In this document: positions 34,811 to 44,368 of the stretch, piece after piece
Numbering within the stretch: the stretch's first letter is position 1
How the letters are laid out: each line of letters starts with the position of its first letter
Assembly (NCBI RefSeq): GCF_000019165.1
Contig: NC_010337.2
Location: 1,884,501 to 1,948,500, forward strand
DNA from: Heliomicrobium modesticaldum Ice1
Lineage (GTDB): Bacteria > Bacillota > Desulfitobacteriia > Heliobacteriales > Heliobacteriaceae
Direction: 5' to 3'
Length of the DNA: 64,000 nucleotides
Translations under genes and position numbers: made by a program
The notes under the pieces: generated by a model
Seen by the model: only the letters and a program-made list of their open reading frames with translations
Told to the model about the DNA's origin: nothing
Databases searched by the model: none

Positions 34811-35673
34811 CTGATCCGGTTTCCCCGATCCCCTTGACAGGTTTTTTGGCGATCCTGTGGGAGATCCAGGCTGATCGCGTCCTAAAAGCGCGCCAGGAAG
34901 TCGGCCTTTCCGAACTGGCGCGCGGCATCGCCCGCATGGGGCCGGTCCTGGATTTCGCCGGGGCGCTCCGGCGGCAGCGTCCCTCGGGGCCTGTCCGGGT
35001 CATCGCCGAGGTGAAACGGGCTTCGCCCTCTAAAGGCCCCCTCTTTCCGGAGGCGAAGGCAGGTGACCTGGCTGCTCGCTATGAACAGGCCGGTGCGTCG
35101 GCCATCTCCATATTGACGGAGGAAAAATACTTTTTGGGTTGTCTCGACGATCTCCAGGAAGCCAAGGAACAGGTCAGCCTGCCGGTGATGCGCAAGGACT
35201 TTCTGATCGACCCCTATCAAATTGCGGAGGCCCGCCTCTGCGGCGCTGATGCCTGTCTGCTTATCGCCGCCATGCTCGGGCCGTCCCGCCTCGACGAGAT
35301 GTGCGCCGCCGCCTTGGAGTTCGGAATCCACACGCTGATCGAGGTTCATGGCGAGGAAGACCTGGCCTGGGCGGCGGAGGCGGTAGAGAAAAACCGCGCG
35401 CAGCGGCCCGGCTGGCTGCCGGTTGTCGGCATCAATGCTCGCAATCTGGCCACATTGAAGGTGGACAAGGAGCAGGCCTTGCGCCTCGGCGCGGCGCTGC
35501 CGGAGGGCGTCGTCAAGGTGGCCGAAAGCGGCATCGGCGGCGCCAGCGACGGGCAGCGCGCTCTGGCGGCCGGTTTTGACGCCATCCTCGTCGGCGAAGC
35601 CCTGGTGACGGCAGCCGACCCCGGGAAGGCCTTGCGGGACTTGATCGGTCTTGAAAATCGAAGCGGCCTTTAG
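34807..35673 (+). CDS. trpC: Indole-3-glycerol phosphate synthase
   Basis: A 288-residue TIM-barrel enzyme closing the indole ring. Motifs: VIAEVKRASPSKGPL (catalytic Lys), ISILTEEKYFLG, VMRKDFLIDPYQI, VVGINARNLATLKVD and VAESGIGG. Overlaps trpD by 4 nt. A terminator-like hairpin separates it from trpF. Confidence 0.96.
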   Translation: MTDPVSPIPLTGFLAILWEIQADRVLKARQEVGLSELARGIARMGPVLDFAGALRRQRPSGPVRVIAEVKRASPSKGPLFPEAKAGDLAARYEQAGASAISILTEEKYFLGCLDDLQEAKEQVSLPVMRKDFLIDPYQIAEARLCGADACLLIAAMLGPSRLDEMCAAALEFGIHTLIEVHGEEDLAWAAEAVEKNRAQRPGWLPVVGINARNLATLKVDKEQALRLGAALPEGVVKVAESGIGGASDGQRALAAGFDAILVGEALVTAADPGKALRDLIGLENRSGL

Positions 35674-35684
35674 AATCATACAAC

Positions 35685-35727
35685 AAGGGTGCCTTCACAG
35701 GGTACGGTTCAAGGCACCCTTTTTTTC
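35685..35727 (+). terminator. Hairpin with T run inside the trp operon (trpC-trpF)
   Basis: Eleven-pair stem AAGGGTGCCTT / AAGGCACCCTT with a 15-base loop, then a run of T. It could lower expression of trpFBA relative to trpEGDC, or end one transcript and leave trpFBA to an unseen promoter. Confidence 0.78.
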
Positions 35728-35742
35728 AAGGGAGGTCCTGCC

Positions 35743-36423
35743 ATGTTCGCCAACCCGCGCGTGAAAATCTGTGGCATTCGTTCTTTTCAAGATGCGGAAG
35801 CGGCCCTGGGCGCCGGCGCCCATGCCATTGCTTTCAATTTTGTTCGCCCTTCCCGCCGCTATATCCACCCGGAGGCGGCCCGGGAGATCATCCTTGAACT
35901 GCCGCCCTTCGTCTCTGTCGTCGGCGTCTTCGCCGATGAGCCCCGCTACAGCGTCGAGGAGATCGCCTCTTTTTGCCGGCTCCAGGCGCTCCAGTTTCAC
36001 GGTGAAGAGACGCCCGAATACTGCCGCCGCTGGTCCTACCCGGTGATCAAGGCCTTCCGGTTCGGCGACGGCGCGCCGGCAGCAAAAGCAGGTGCCACTG
36101 CCTTTACGGACTGGGAATCTTTGGCCCAAGCGGCCCATGAGTACGATGTCAACGCCTTTCTAATCGACGCTTACTGCCCGAACGCACTCGGCGGGATGGG
36201 GCGGGCCTTCGATTGGTCCAAGATCGGCGGCAGACTGCGCCGTCCGCTGATCCTGGCCGGGGGATTAAACCCGAATAATGTCCGTGAGGCCATCGTTCGC
36301 GTCCGTCCCTTCGGTGTCGACGTGGCCTCGGGCGTCGAGACGGACGGGAAAAAGGACCTGGCGAAGGCGGCGGCCTTTGTGGAAGCGACGCGATTTCGCT
36401 TTGGCGATGACGATGGACGATGA
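35743..36423 (+). CDS. trpF: Phosphoribosylanthranilate isomerase
   Basis: A 226-residue TIM-barrel isomerase. Motifs: VKICGIRSFQDAEAA (catalytic Cys), FNFVRPSRRYI, LQFHGEETPEYC and AGGLNPNNVREAI, ending GVDVASGVE. The ATG at 35743 follows GGGAGG by 7 nt. A 105-nt gap with little signal precedes trpB. Confidence 0.94.
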   Translation: MFANPRVKICGIRSFQDAEAALGAGAHAIAFNFVRPSRRYIHPEAAREIILELPPFVSVVGVFADEPRYSVEEIASFCRLQALQFHGEETPEYCRRWSYPVIKAFRFGDGAPAAKAGATAFTDWESLAQAAHEYDVNAFLIDAYCPNALGGMGRAFDWSKIGGRLRRPLILAGGLNPNNVREAIVRVRPFGVDVASGVETDGKKDLAKAAAFVEATRFRFGDDDGR

Positions 36424-36528
36424 TAAGTCTGTCGACGGGCCAGTGCATCGGGCAATGAGCCGGCGCTTTGGAGCTCACGCGACTTCGGTGAACGAATGAT
36501 TTTGCACAATAAGAAAGAGGTGTCCGCC

Positions 36529-37713
36529 TTGATTGGACAGCTTCCCCCAGATGGTCGTTTTGGCGCTTTCGGCGGCGCCTTTGTCCCCGAGACGCTGAAG
36601 CCGGCCCTTGAGGAACTGGAGGCCGCATTCCGGCAGATGACCGACGATGCTGTCTTTCGGGAGGAGTTGCAGACGCTCCTCGCCGAATACGCCGGCCGGC
36701 CCAGCCGCCTCTACTTTGCCCGGCGGCTTACGGAACACCTGGGCGGCGCCCGCCTCTACCTGAAGCGGGAGGATCTGAACCATACCGGTTCCCATAAGAT
36801 CAACAACACCCTCGGACAGGTGCTGATGGCCAAGCGGATGGGCAAAAAACGGGTCATTGCCGAGACGGGCGCCGGACAGCACGGCGTGGCCACGGCGACG
36901 GCCTGCGCCCTCTTCGGCATCCCTTGTGAGGTCTATATGGGCGCGGAAGACGTAGAGCGCCAGGCGTTGAACGTGCTGCGCATGCAACTGTTGGGAGCGA
37001 AGGTGATCGCCGTCACCTCGGGCACGCGGACGCTCAAAGACGCCATCAACGAGGCCATGCGCGACTGGGTGGCCAATGTGCAGGACACCTTTTACTGCTT
37101 CGGCACCGCCGCCGGCCCTCATCCCTATCCTTCGATTGTGCGGTACTTCCAGTCGGTCATCGGCATCGAGGCGCGCGCCCAGATCCTGGACAAGGAAGGC
37201 CGCCTTCCCGACGCCGTGCTGGCCTGTGTCGGCGGCGGCAGCAACGCCATGGGCATGTTTTCCGGCTTCCTGGACGATGCGTCGGTCCGCCTGATCGGCG
37301 TCGAGGCCGGCGGTGACGGGGTGAAGACGGGGCGGCACTCGGCGTCGCTCACGGCCGGCCTCCCCGGTGTGCTGCATGGCGCCGTCTCCTACCTGTTGCA
37401 GGACGACGACGGGCAGATCATGGGGACCCATTCCATCGCCGCTGGTCTTGACTACCCCGGTGTGGGACCCCAACTCTCTTACTTAAAAGACAGCGGCAGA
37501 GCCGAGTTTGTGGCGATCACCGATAAAGAAGCCCTGGAGGGCGTCCGCATCCTGGCCCTGACGGAGGGCATCCTGCCGGCCCTGGAAAGCGCCCACGCCA
37601 TCGCCCAGGCGGCGAAAATGGCGCCCCAGATGAGCCCGGACAGCCTGTTGATCGTCAACCTGTCGGGCCGCGGCGACAAAGACGTGCACACACTGGCCGG
37701 GGAGGTGGGCTGA
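36529..37713 (+). CDS. trpB: Tryptophan synthase beta chain
   Basis: PLP enzyme joining indole and serine, about 394 residues. Motifs: [15 protein letters not shown] at the N-terminus, [13 protein letters not shown] (PLP Lys), [14 protein letters not shown], and [13 protein letters not shown] prefer TTG 36529 (AAAGAGGTG 6 nt upstream, N-terminus matching the family) over ATG 36496, which lacks a ribosome-binding site; the ATG would add 11 residues. trpA starts right after the stop. Confidence 0.95.
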   Translation: MIGQLPPDGRFGAFGGAFVPETLKPALEELEAAFRQMTDDAVFREELQTLLAEYAGRPSRLYFARRLTEHLGGARLYLKREDLNHTGSHKINNTLGQVLMAKRMGKKRVIAETGAGQHGVATATACALFGIPCEVYMGAEDVERQALNVLRMQLLGAKVIAVTSGTRTLKDAINEAMRDWVANVQDTFYCFGTAAGPHPYPSIVRYFQSVIGIEARAQILDKEGRLPDAVLACVGGGSNAMGMFSGFLDDASVRLIGVEAGGDGVKTGRHSASLTAGLPGVLHGAVSYLLQDDDGQIMGTHSIAAGLDYPGVGPQLSYLKDSGRAEFVAITDKEALEGVRILALTEGILPALESAHAIAQAAKMAPQMSPDSLLIVNLSGRGDKDVHTLAGEVG

Positions 37714-37714
37714 G

Positions 37715-38530
37715 ATGGAAGACCTGCGTGGAACAGAACGGTTGACTGCGACCTTCGCCAACCTGAAAGCCGAAGGCAAGCGGGCCTTCATCGCCTATGT
37801 GACGGCGGGAGACCCTGATCTGGAGACGACGCGGGAACTGGTGCTGACGCTGGAGAAGAATGGCGCCTCGATCATCGAACTGGGCGTTCCCTTCAGCGAC
37901 CCTGTCGCCGATGGGCCCGTCATCCAGGAGGCGGCCGTCCGGGCGCTGGCCGGTGGGACGACGCTGACCAAAGTGCTGGCGATGGTGCGGACGCTGCGCC
38001 GGGAGACGTCGATCCCCATCGTCCTCCTCACTTATTACAACCCGGTTCTGCGCTTCGGCCTTTTGCGCTTTGCCCGCGAAGCGGCGGCCTCCGGCGTCGA
38101 CGGCGTCATCGTCGCCGACCTGCCGGCCGAAGAAGGCGGCGTGCTGAGAGAACCCCTGGATGAGTTAGGGTTGGCCTTGATTCCTCTGGTCGCGCCTACA
38201 TCGACACCGGAACGCATTCAACGGATCGCCGAAAAGGCGCGCGGTTTCATCTACTGCGTCTCACTGCTTGGGGTGACGGGGATGCGGTCTGACCTGCCGC
38301 CTGACGCGGCAGCCTTGCTGGAACGGGTGCGGGCGATGACCGATGTTCCCTTGGCTCTCGGCTTCGGCATCTCCAGGGCGGAGCATGTGGCGATCGTGGC
38401 GCCCAACTGTGACGGCGTCATCGTCGGCAGCGCCATCGTCAAGCTCATCGCCCAAAACCTCGGTGACCGGGCGAGAATGCTCGCTGAGGTGGGCGCTTTT
38501 GCCCGAGAGATGGCGGCGGCTGTCGGTTGA
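37715..38530 (+). CDS. trpA: Tryptophan synthase alpha chain
   Basis: A 271-residue TIM-barrel lyase releasing indole. Motifs: AYVTAGDPDLETT, IELGVPFSDPVADGPVIQ (catalytic Glu and Asp), GVIVADLPAEE and GFGISRAEHV. Starts 1 nt after the trpB stop with GGAGG inside trpB. Last gene of the trp set before a new promoter region. Confidence 0.96.
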   Translation: MEDLRGTERLTATFANLKAEGKRAFIAYVTAGDPDLETTRELVLTLEKNGASIIELGVPFSDPVADGPVIQEAAVRALAGGTTLTKVLAMVRTLRRETSIPIVLLTYYNPVLRFGLLRFAREAAASGVDGVIVADLPAEEGGVLREPLDELGLALIPLVAPTSTPERIQRIAEKARGFIYCVSLLGVTGMRSDLPPDAAALLERVRAMTDVPLALGFGISRAEHVAIVAPNCDGVIVGSAIVKLIAQNLGDRARMLAEVGAFAREMAAAVG

Positions 38531-38595
38531 TTCTGGGTATCTGATAAAAAGGCGCTCGGAATATCCCTGAGTCAAATTCGGACAATTGGAAAAGG

Positions 38596-38624
38596 TTGCA
38601 GCTAGGTGGGGGCTGTGCTATATT
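38596..38624 (+). promoter_or_regulatory. Promoter before the aroF leader
   Basis: TTGCAG (38596-38601), 17-bp spacer, TATATT (38619-38624). Transcription would begin near 38631, leaving a ~230-nt leader before aroF. Confidence 0.75.
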
Positions 38625-38630
38625 GGGTAT

Positions 38631-38788
38631 TGTAGGGATCATCTCTCGGAGATGGTCGAGGTAGCGGAGGCGATGGGGTCGTCCTCCGGTGCACCGCTGG
38701 TGATGGGCTGTTTTTTTTGTAGCATGGAAGTACGGTAGGAGTCTGGCTGTCGATTTTGAAGGTACTCCGCCTGCTGGGGTGCCTTTTT
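38631..38788 (+). ncRNA. Structured leader (or small RNA) upstream of aroF
   Basis: About 158 nt between a good promoter and a strong terminator. It can form CATCTC-GAGATG, GGAGGCGA-TCGTCCTCC and CACC-GCT-GGTG hairpins, the last followed by T8 at 38711-38718. No T-box core or known riboswitch core is seen. A possible short ORF ending GCFFCSMEVR reads two Phe codons in the T run, but its ribosome-binding site is poor. It could be an attenuator for aroF or an independent sRNA. Confidence 0.5.
38759..38788 (+). terminator. Leader terminator upstream of aroF
   Basis: Ten-pair stem AAGGTACTCC / GGGGTGCCTT with a seven-base loop and T5, located 74 nt before the aroF start. Confidence 0.88.
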
Positions 38789-38861
38789 GTCTTCTCGGGC
38801 CGACGATTGCCTGACCTTCCGACCGGACACATTAACAGAAGGACGAGGGAGGATTTGTCAC

Positions 38862-39875
38862 ATGATCATTGTGATGAGCGAAGGGGCAACGGCCCAGCAA
38901 ATCGAGGCGATCAAGCAGCGCCTAACCAAAGAGGGGCTGCAGATTCACCTGTCTCAAGGCGTCGAAAAAACAATCATCGGCGTCATCGGCGACAAGTCCC
39001 GGATCTCCGCATCGACCTTGGAGGCGCAACCGGGAGTGGAGAAAGTGATGCCTGTCCTTCAACCTTATAAATTGGCCGGCCGTTCCTTCCGTCATGAGAA
39101 CACGGTCATCCGCATCGGCGACGTGGAGATCGGCGGCGATGCCTTGCAGGTCTTTGCCGGCCCCTGCGCCGTGGAAAGCCGGGAGCAGCTTCTTGAATCG
39201 GCTCAGGCCGTCAAGGCAGCCGGCGCCAGGATCCTTCGGGGCGGCGCTTTCAAACCGCGCACGTCCCCCTACGCCTTCCAGGGACTGGAGGAACAGGGAC
39301 TCAAACTCCTGGCCCAGGCGCGGGAGGAGACGGGGCTTCTGATCTGCACGGAGGTCATGGATACCCGCAGCATCGAGATGATCGCCGAATACAGCGACAT
39401 CCTGCAGGTTGGGACCCGCAACATGCAGAACTTCCACCTGTTGCGTGAACTGTCCAGGGTGAACCGACCCATCCTGCTCAAGCGCGGCCTGTCGGCCACG
39501 ATCGAGGAGTGGCTGATGGCGGCGGAATACATCATGGCCGGCGGCAACTACAACGTCATCCTCTGCGAACGGGGCATCCGCACCTTTGAGACGCAGACGC
39601 GCAACACCCTTGACCTGAGCGCGATTCCGATCATCAAGAGCCTGAGCCACCTGCCGATCATCGTCGACCCCAGCCACGGCACCGGCAAGCGCCACCTCGT
39701 CCGTCCCATGTCGATGGCCGCTGTCGCCGCTGGCGCCGACGGGATCATGGTCGAGGTCCATCCCAACCCGGCCGAAGCGCTCTGCGACGGTCCCCAGTCC
39801 CTGCGGCCTGAGGAGTTTGCCAGCCTCATGGACGAACTGCGCCGCCTGGCCGGCGTGATGGGACGGACGGCTTAG
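38862..39875 (+). CDS. aroF: 3-deoxy-7-phosphoheptulonate (DAHP) synthase, type I beta
   Basis: First enzyme of the shikimate pathway, 337 residues. The first ~70 residues form the ferredoxin-like regulatory domain ([19 protein letters not shown]) seen in Thermotoga-type enzymes; the catalytic barrel has [52 protein letters not shown] and [12 protein letters not shown]. No chorismate mutase domain. Start ATG 38862 with GGGAGG 9 nt upstream. Confidence 0.96.
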   Translation: MIIVMSEGATAQQIEAIKQRLTKEGLQIHLSQGVEKTIIGVIGDKSRISASTLEAQPGVEKVMPVLQPYKLAGRSFRHENTVIRIGDVEIGGDALQVFAGPCAVESREQLLESAQAVKAAGARILRGGAFKPRTSPYAFQGLEEQGLKLLAQAREETGLLICTEVMDTRSIEMIAEYSDILQVGTRNMQNFHLLRELSRVNRPILLKRGLSATIEEWLMAAEYIMAGGNYNVILCERGIRTFETQTRNTLDLSAIPIIKSLSHLPIIVDPSHGTGKRHLVRPMSMAAVAAGADGIMVEVHPNPAEALCDGPQSLRPEEFASLMDELRRLAGVMGRTA

Positions 39876-39958
39876 TAAGAAAAATTGTCGATCTGCCGTC
39901 GCTGCCGGGGAGGATCGGGAAGGGAATCTCAACACAGCGAATACCGGCAAGGAGACGG

Positions 39959-40840
39959 ATGAGAGATATGATGACTGAGCGACAACCGAAGGGGCTCGCC
40001 GGCGCCGTCAAGGGGCCGGTGGGCTATCTGGGGCCTGAAGGCACCTTCAGCGAAGAAGCGGCCCGGGCCTTTTTTTTACCGGATACGACCTTGCGGCCTT
40101 TTTCCAGCATCTCCGCCGTTTACGAGGCCTTGAGCCTCTGGGAGATCGAGGCTGCCATCCTGCCTCTGGAGAACTCCATCGAGGGCACGATCAACCAGAC
40201 CCTGGACGAACTGGTAGAAAATCCGGGATTGTTCATCTTCGGAGAACTGATCCTCCCCGTCCATAATCACCTGCTCGTTCCACCGGGTGTCGACTGGACC
40301 CGTGTCGTCGAGGTTTATTCGCACCCGCAGCCGCTGGCCCAGTGCCGCAGATTTCTCGAGGCCAAGCTGCCGAATGCGCGGCTCATCGCCACCGCTTCGA
40401 CGGTGGAAGGCGCGAAGAAAGCCCTGGAATTGACTGTTCCCGAGGCGCCGCGGGCTGCCGTCGGTTCGGCCTTCGCCGCCCGACGGCTCGGCCTCCAGAT
40501 TGCTCAGTCCGATATCCAGAGCCGGCCGAACAACAAGACCCGTTTCGTTGTCGTCGGACGGCAGTTGACAGAACCGACGGGCAACGACAAGACATCCCTG
40601 GTCTGTTCACTGCCCCAGGATCGACCTGGCGGCCTCTATGCCATTTTGAAGGAGTTTGCCGAACGGGAGATCAACCTGACCCGCATCGAATCGCGGCCTA
40701 CCAAGCACGAACTGGGCCAATACCTTTTTTTCATCGATTTTGTCGGACACCAGCGCGATCGCACTGTGGCCGAGGCGCTCAACGCCATCGGGCAGTTCAC
40801 CACCTTGACCCGTGTGCTGGGCAGCTATCTCCGGGGGTGA
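39959..40840 (+). CDS. pheA: Prephenate dehydratase
   Basis: A 293-residue monofunctional enzyme forming phenylpyruvate. N-terminal GYLGPEGTFSEEAA, PLENSIEGTINQTLD, the catalytic NNKTRFVVVGR, and a C-terminal ACT domain (about 205-285) with ESRPTKHELGQYLFFI for phenylalanine feedback. Start ATG 39959 has AAGGAG 4 nt upstream; ATG 39968 is an alternative. tyrA begins 4 nt downstream. Confidence 0.95.
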   Translation: MRDMMTERQPKGLAGAVKGPVGYLGPEGTFSEEAARAFFLPDTTLRPFSSISAVYEALSLWEIEAAILPLENSIEGTINQTLDELVENPGLFIFGELILPVHNHLLVPPGVDWTRVVEVYSHPQPLAQCRRFLEAKLPNARLIATASTVEGAKKALELTVPEAPRAAVGSAFAARRLGLQIAQSDIQSRPNNKTRFVVVGRQLTEPTGNDKTSLVCSLPQDRPGGLYAILKEFAEREINLTRIESRPTKHELGQYLFFIDFVGHQRDRTVAEALNAIGQFTTLTRVLGSYLRG

Positions 40841-40844
40841 AGGC

Positions 40845-42017
40845 ATGGAAGAGGCGGAAAGAACCGTTTGCCGTACATTAGAGGAAAAGATAGCAGGCGC
40901 TGATGTCTTTCGCCGCGTGGTCATTATCGGCCTTGGTGTCATCGGCGGCTCCCTGGCGATGGCCTTGACCCAGGGACAGCTGGTCGATGAGGTGATCGGC
41001 GTCGACCGCGATGAGGAGACGCGCAAGCTGGCCCTGGCCACTTACGCGGCCCATCGGGTCGAAGCGGACGCTGCGGAGGCTGTTGCGGAGGCGGATCTGA
41101 TCGTGCTGGCCACGCCGGTTTGCACCTATCCGGCCATCATCGCCTCCATCCGTCACCGGCTGAAGCCGGGGACTATTGTCACCGATGTGGGATCGACAAA
41201 ACAGTGGGTGCTCGAACAGATGGGCCGGTTGCTCCCGCCCGGCGTCCGCTTCGTCGGCGGCCATCCCATGGCTGGTTCGGAAAAACAGGGGATCCGGGGC
41301 GCTGATCGCTACCTGTTGGAAAACGCCGTCTACGTGCTGACGCCGGATGTTGATACTGACGCTGCGGCGCTGCAAGCCCTGGAAGATCTGATCAAAGCCG
41401 CCGGTGCACGGGTGCTGCGAATCAGCGCCGAGGAGCACGACAGCATGGTCGCCCTGGTCAGCCACCTGCCCCATATGATGGCCGTCGCTCTGGTTGAGAC
41501 CTTGAGCGAAGTGGCGAAGGAGTATCCGAAAGCGCCCATGCTGGCGGCCGGCGGTTTCCGAGACACGACGCGGGTTGCCGCCGGCGACCCGCAGATGTGG
41601 GTCGACATCGCCTGCACCAACCGGGAGCCGCTGCTACATATGATCGGCTGCTTCCGCAGCGCTCTGGACCGGCTGGAAGAGCAGATCGACGCCTGCGGCG
41701 CCTGTGGCTCGAAAATGGAAGCTCTCCGGGAAACCCTCGCCCATGCGCGGGAGGTCCGACTTTCGATCCCCGGCAAGGCCAAAGGGATCCTGCCCGGCAT
41801 CCATGAGATCGTCCTTACCGTGCCGGATGAGCCGGGTGTGATCGGCACGATAGCCCGCCTCCTTGGCGACAACGGCATCAACATCGCCGACATCGAGATC
41901 TTGCGCGTCCGCGAAGGCCACGGCGGGACCATCCGCATCGGCTTTTACGAGGCGCCTGATGCCGACGGCGCGGTGGAGGTGCTCGCTGGGGCAGGCATCA
42001 TCGTCAAGCGGTGGTAG
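40845..42017 (+). CDS. tyrA: Prephenate dehydrogenase with C-terminal ACT domain
   Basis: A 390-residue enzyme for tyrosine synthesis. Rossmann motif IIGLGVIGGSLAMAL, VTDVGSTK, GGHPMAGSEKQGI, and SHLPHMMAVAL with a conserved His. The last ~75 residues (EIVLTVPDEPGVIGTIARLL) form an ACT domain, probably sensing tyrosine. Start ATG 40845 lies 5 nt after pheA with GGGGGTGAAGG upstream. Confidence 0.95.
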   Translation: MEEAERTVCRTLEEKIAGADVFRRVVIIGLGVIGGSLAMALTQGQLVDEVIGVDRDEETRKLALATYAAHRVEADAAEAVAEADLIVLATPVCTYPAIIASIRHRLKPGTIVTDVGSTKQWVLEQMGRLLPPGVRFVGGHPMAGSEKQGIRGADRYLLENAVYVLTPDVDTDAAALQALEDLIKAAGARVLRISAEEHDSMVALVSHLPHMMAVALVETLSEVAKEYPKAPMLAAGGFRDTTRVAAGDPQMWVDIACTNREPLLHMIGCFRSALDRLEEQIDACGACGSKMEALRETLAHAREVRLSIPGKAKGILPGIHEIVLTVPDEPGVIGTIARLLGDNGINIADIEILRVREGHGGTIRIGFYEAPDADGAVEVLAGAGIIVKRW

Positions 42018-42035
42018 CGTTCATTCTCGCTTTTT

Positions 42036-42080
42036 CAGGCGGTTGCTTCGGTGCCTCGGCGCGAAAGACAACCGCCTTTT
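42036..42080 (+). terminator. Terminator-like hairpin between tyrA and aroA
   Basis: Nine-pair stem AGGCGGTTG / CAACCGCCT with a long loop, followed by TTTTCT. May only partly stop transcription into aroA. Confidence 0.7.
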
Positions 42081-42114
42081 CTAAAATACGATAAAAAAGG
42101 AGATCCTGGATCCC

Positions 42115-43446
42115 ATGAACGATGTGCAAACAGCAGCGCTTAAAAGCCTCGCCATACGACCGGGTCTCCCTTTGCGCGGCGAAACGGAGGTCCCCGGCGA
42201 CAAGTCCATCTCCCACCGCGCTGTCATGTTCGGCGCGCTGGCCAGGGGGGTGACGCGAGTCCACCGCTTCCTGCCCGGCCAGGATTGCCTTTCCACCATC
42301 GATTGTTTCCGTAAACTCGGCGTCCGGATCGAACAGCCTAATCCGTCCGAGGTGGTTGTCTACGGTCAAGGGCCGGGGGGGTTGAAAGAACCCTCGGAGG
42401 TGCTCGATGTGGGCAATTCAGGCACGACGATCCGGCTGATGACCGGCATCCTCAGCGGCCTGCCCTTTTTTTCTATAGTGACTGGCGACACCTCCATTCG
42501 GCGGCGGCCCATGGGGCGCGTCACCCGTCCGCTTTTGGAGATGGGCGCGTCCATCTGGGGTCGTGAGAATGCGACCAAGGCGCCCCTGGCCATCAACGGC
42601 GCATCGATGGCTTTGGAAGCCATCCACTACAACAGCCCTGTCGCCAGCGCCCAGGTCAAGTCGGCCGTGCTCTTGGCGGGGCTCTTTGCCGAGGGCTGCA
42701 CCAGCGTCCGGGAGCCTTTGGTTTCGCGGGATCACACGGAGCGGATGCTGGCCGCTTTTGGCGCGAAAATCGGGCGTTCAGAGGACCGATTGACGGCTTC
42801 CGTCGAGGGCTTTCCCGAACTGCGCGCCCAAGAAGTGGAGGTTCCCGGCGATATCTCGTCGGCCGCCTTTTTGCTCGTCGCCGCTTCCATCGTGCCCGGT
42901 TCTGAGCTGGTCCTCTACAACATCGGCGTCAACCCGACGCGGGACGGCATCATCGAAGTGCTGCGGGCCATGGGCGGAGATGTGCAGGTGGAAAATGCCC
43001 GCGAGGTGGCTGGAGAACTTGTGGCTGATCTGATCGTCCGAAGCGCCTCTTTGAAAGGGACGACCATCGGCGGTGCCATCATCCCCCGCCTCATCGACGA
43101 ACTGCCGATCATCGCCGTAGCCGCCCTCTTCGCAGAGGGGACGACGGAGATCCGCGACGCCGCCGAGATGCGGGTGAAGGAGACGGACCGCATCGCCGTC
43201 ATGATAAGGGAGCTGCGCAAGCTCGGCGCCGATATTGAGGAGAGACCTGACGGGATGATCATCCGGGGCGGCGCTGCGCTGCGGGGGGCAGCGACGGAGA
43301 GCCACGGCGATCATCGCGTCGCCATGGCGCTGGCTGTGGCCGGACTGCTGGCGGAAGGGGAGACGGTGATCAACGACGCTGGCAGCATCGATGTGTCCTT
43401 CCCCGGTTTTGCCGAGTTGTTGGAACGGCTGCGGCGGCGCGCCTAG
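42115..43446 (+). CDS. aroA: 5-enolpyruvylshikimate-3-phosphate synthase
   Basis: A 443-residue enzyme of the shikimate pathway. Motifs: EVPGDKSISHRAVMFGAL, DVGNSGTTIRLMTG, SAQVKSAVLLAGLFA, VKETDRIAVMIRELR and SHGDHRVAMALAVAG. The GNSGTTIRLMTG segment keeps the NSGT variant seen in many Firmicutes (class II-like). AAGGAG lies ~11 nt before the ATG. Ends the aromatic cluster. Confidence 0.96.
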   Translation: MNDVQTAALKSLAIRPGLPLRGETEVPGDKSISHRAVMFGALARGVTRVHRFLPGQDCLSTIDCFRKLGVRIEQPNPSEVVVYGQGPGGLKEPSEVLDVGNSGTTIRLMTGILSGLPFFSIVTGDTSIRRRPMGRVTRPLLEMGASIWGRENATKAPLAINGASMALEAIHYNSPVASAQVKSAVLLAGLFAEGCTSVREPLVSRDHTERMLAAFGAKIGRSEDRLTASVEGFPELRAQEVEVPGDISSAAFLLVAASIVPGSELVLYNIGVNPTRDGIIEVLRAMGGDVQVENAREVAGELVADLIVRSASLKGTTIGGAIIPRLIDELPIIAVAALFAEGTTEIRDAAEMRVKETDRIAVMIRELRKLGADIEERPDGMIIRGGAALRGAATESHGDHRVAMALAVAGLLAEGETVINDAGSIDVSFPGFAELLERLRRRA

Positions 43447-43470
43447 GGGGAAAAGGGCGAGTTGCCATAG

Positions 43471-43488
43471 CGTCTCCTGCAGGAGACG
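43471..43488. other. Perfect 18-bp palindrome downstream of aroA
   Basis: CGTCTCCTG / CAGGAGACG, perfectly symmetric, with no T run after it. It lies in the 235-bp gap before cmk, which also has a TAAAAT -10 candidate at 43575. Operator or weak terminator. Confidence 0.6.
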
Positions 43489-43681
43489 AAGTGAGGAGCG
43501 GCATTGGGCGGTGAGGTTTTTTCGCCATTTCGCGTTCGGAGACGGATGATGTGCCTCTTTGCTGAGATATGTGGTAAAATATCGGCAAAAAGTGACTATG
43601 GTGAGTCGACTCGTCTGCCCGTTGCCGATAAATCCGGTTGCACCGTAGAGCGCCTCACCATGCTGCGAAGGGGATAGAATT

Positions 43682-44368
43682 GTGACCCGTGCCGGAATCC
43701 AAGTAGCGATTGACGGACCGGCAGGCGCCGGCAAGAGCACCGTCGCCCGGGAGTTGGCAAAACGCCTGGGCTATCTCTATATCGACACAGGCGCCATGTA
43801 CCGCGCCCTGACCTGGCTGGCCCTGCAAAAGGGGATCGCCTTGTCGGACGACGAGGCCTTGGCCCGGCTGGCGGAGCAGGCGGACATTGCGCTGCTGCCC
43901 CTTCCCGGCGGTTTGACCGTCCTCGCCGACGGGCAGGATGTGACCGACGCCATCCGCACGCCCGAGGTGTCTCGCCATGTTTCCCGCGTCTCTGCTGTGG
44001 CCGGTGTCCGTGCGCCCATGATGCGCCTGCAACAGAAGTTGGCAGAGCAAGGCGGCGTCGTTATGGACGGCCGCGACATCGGCACCCATGTGTTGCCCCA
44101 GGCCGAAGTCAAAGTTTTCCTGACCGCCTCCGTGGAAGAACGGGCGCGCCGACGCTTCAAGGAGATGATCCTCAAAGGGATGGATGTCGACTTCGAGCAA
44201 CTCCGCAACGATATGGAGCGGCGTGACCGGGAGGATTTCACCCGGGAGACGGCGCCGCTCGTCCAGGCCGATGACGCCCTGTACCTCGATACGACTGGCC
44301 TTGCCTTTGAAGAAGTGGTGGGACGCCTGTTGGATATGGTACATAGCCGGACGGGGGATGGACGATGA
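43682..44368 (+). CDS. cmk: Cytidylate kinase
   Basis: A 228-residue P-loop kinase phosphorylating CMP/dCMP. P-loop GPAGAGKSTVARELA, LYIDTGAMYRALTWLAL, and VVMDGRDIGTHVLP. Start GTG with GAAGGGG ~8 nt upstream. Overlaps plsC by 4 nt, the usual cmk-plsC-ispH order of Clostridia. Confidence 0.96.
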   Translation: MTRAGIQVAIDGPAGAGKSTVARELAKRLGYLYIDTGAMYRALTWLALQKGIALSDDEALARLAEQADIALLPLPGGLTVLADGQDVTDAIRTPEVSRHVSRVSAVAGVRAPMMRLQQKLAEQGGVVMDGRDIGTHVLPQAEVKVFLTASVEERARRRFKEMILKGMDVDFEQLRNDMERRDREDFTRETAPLVQADDALYLDTTGLAFEEVVGRLLDMVHSRTGDGR

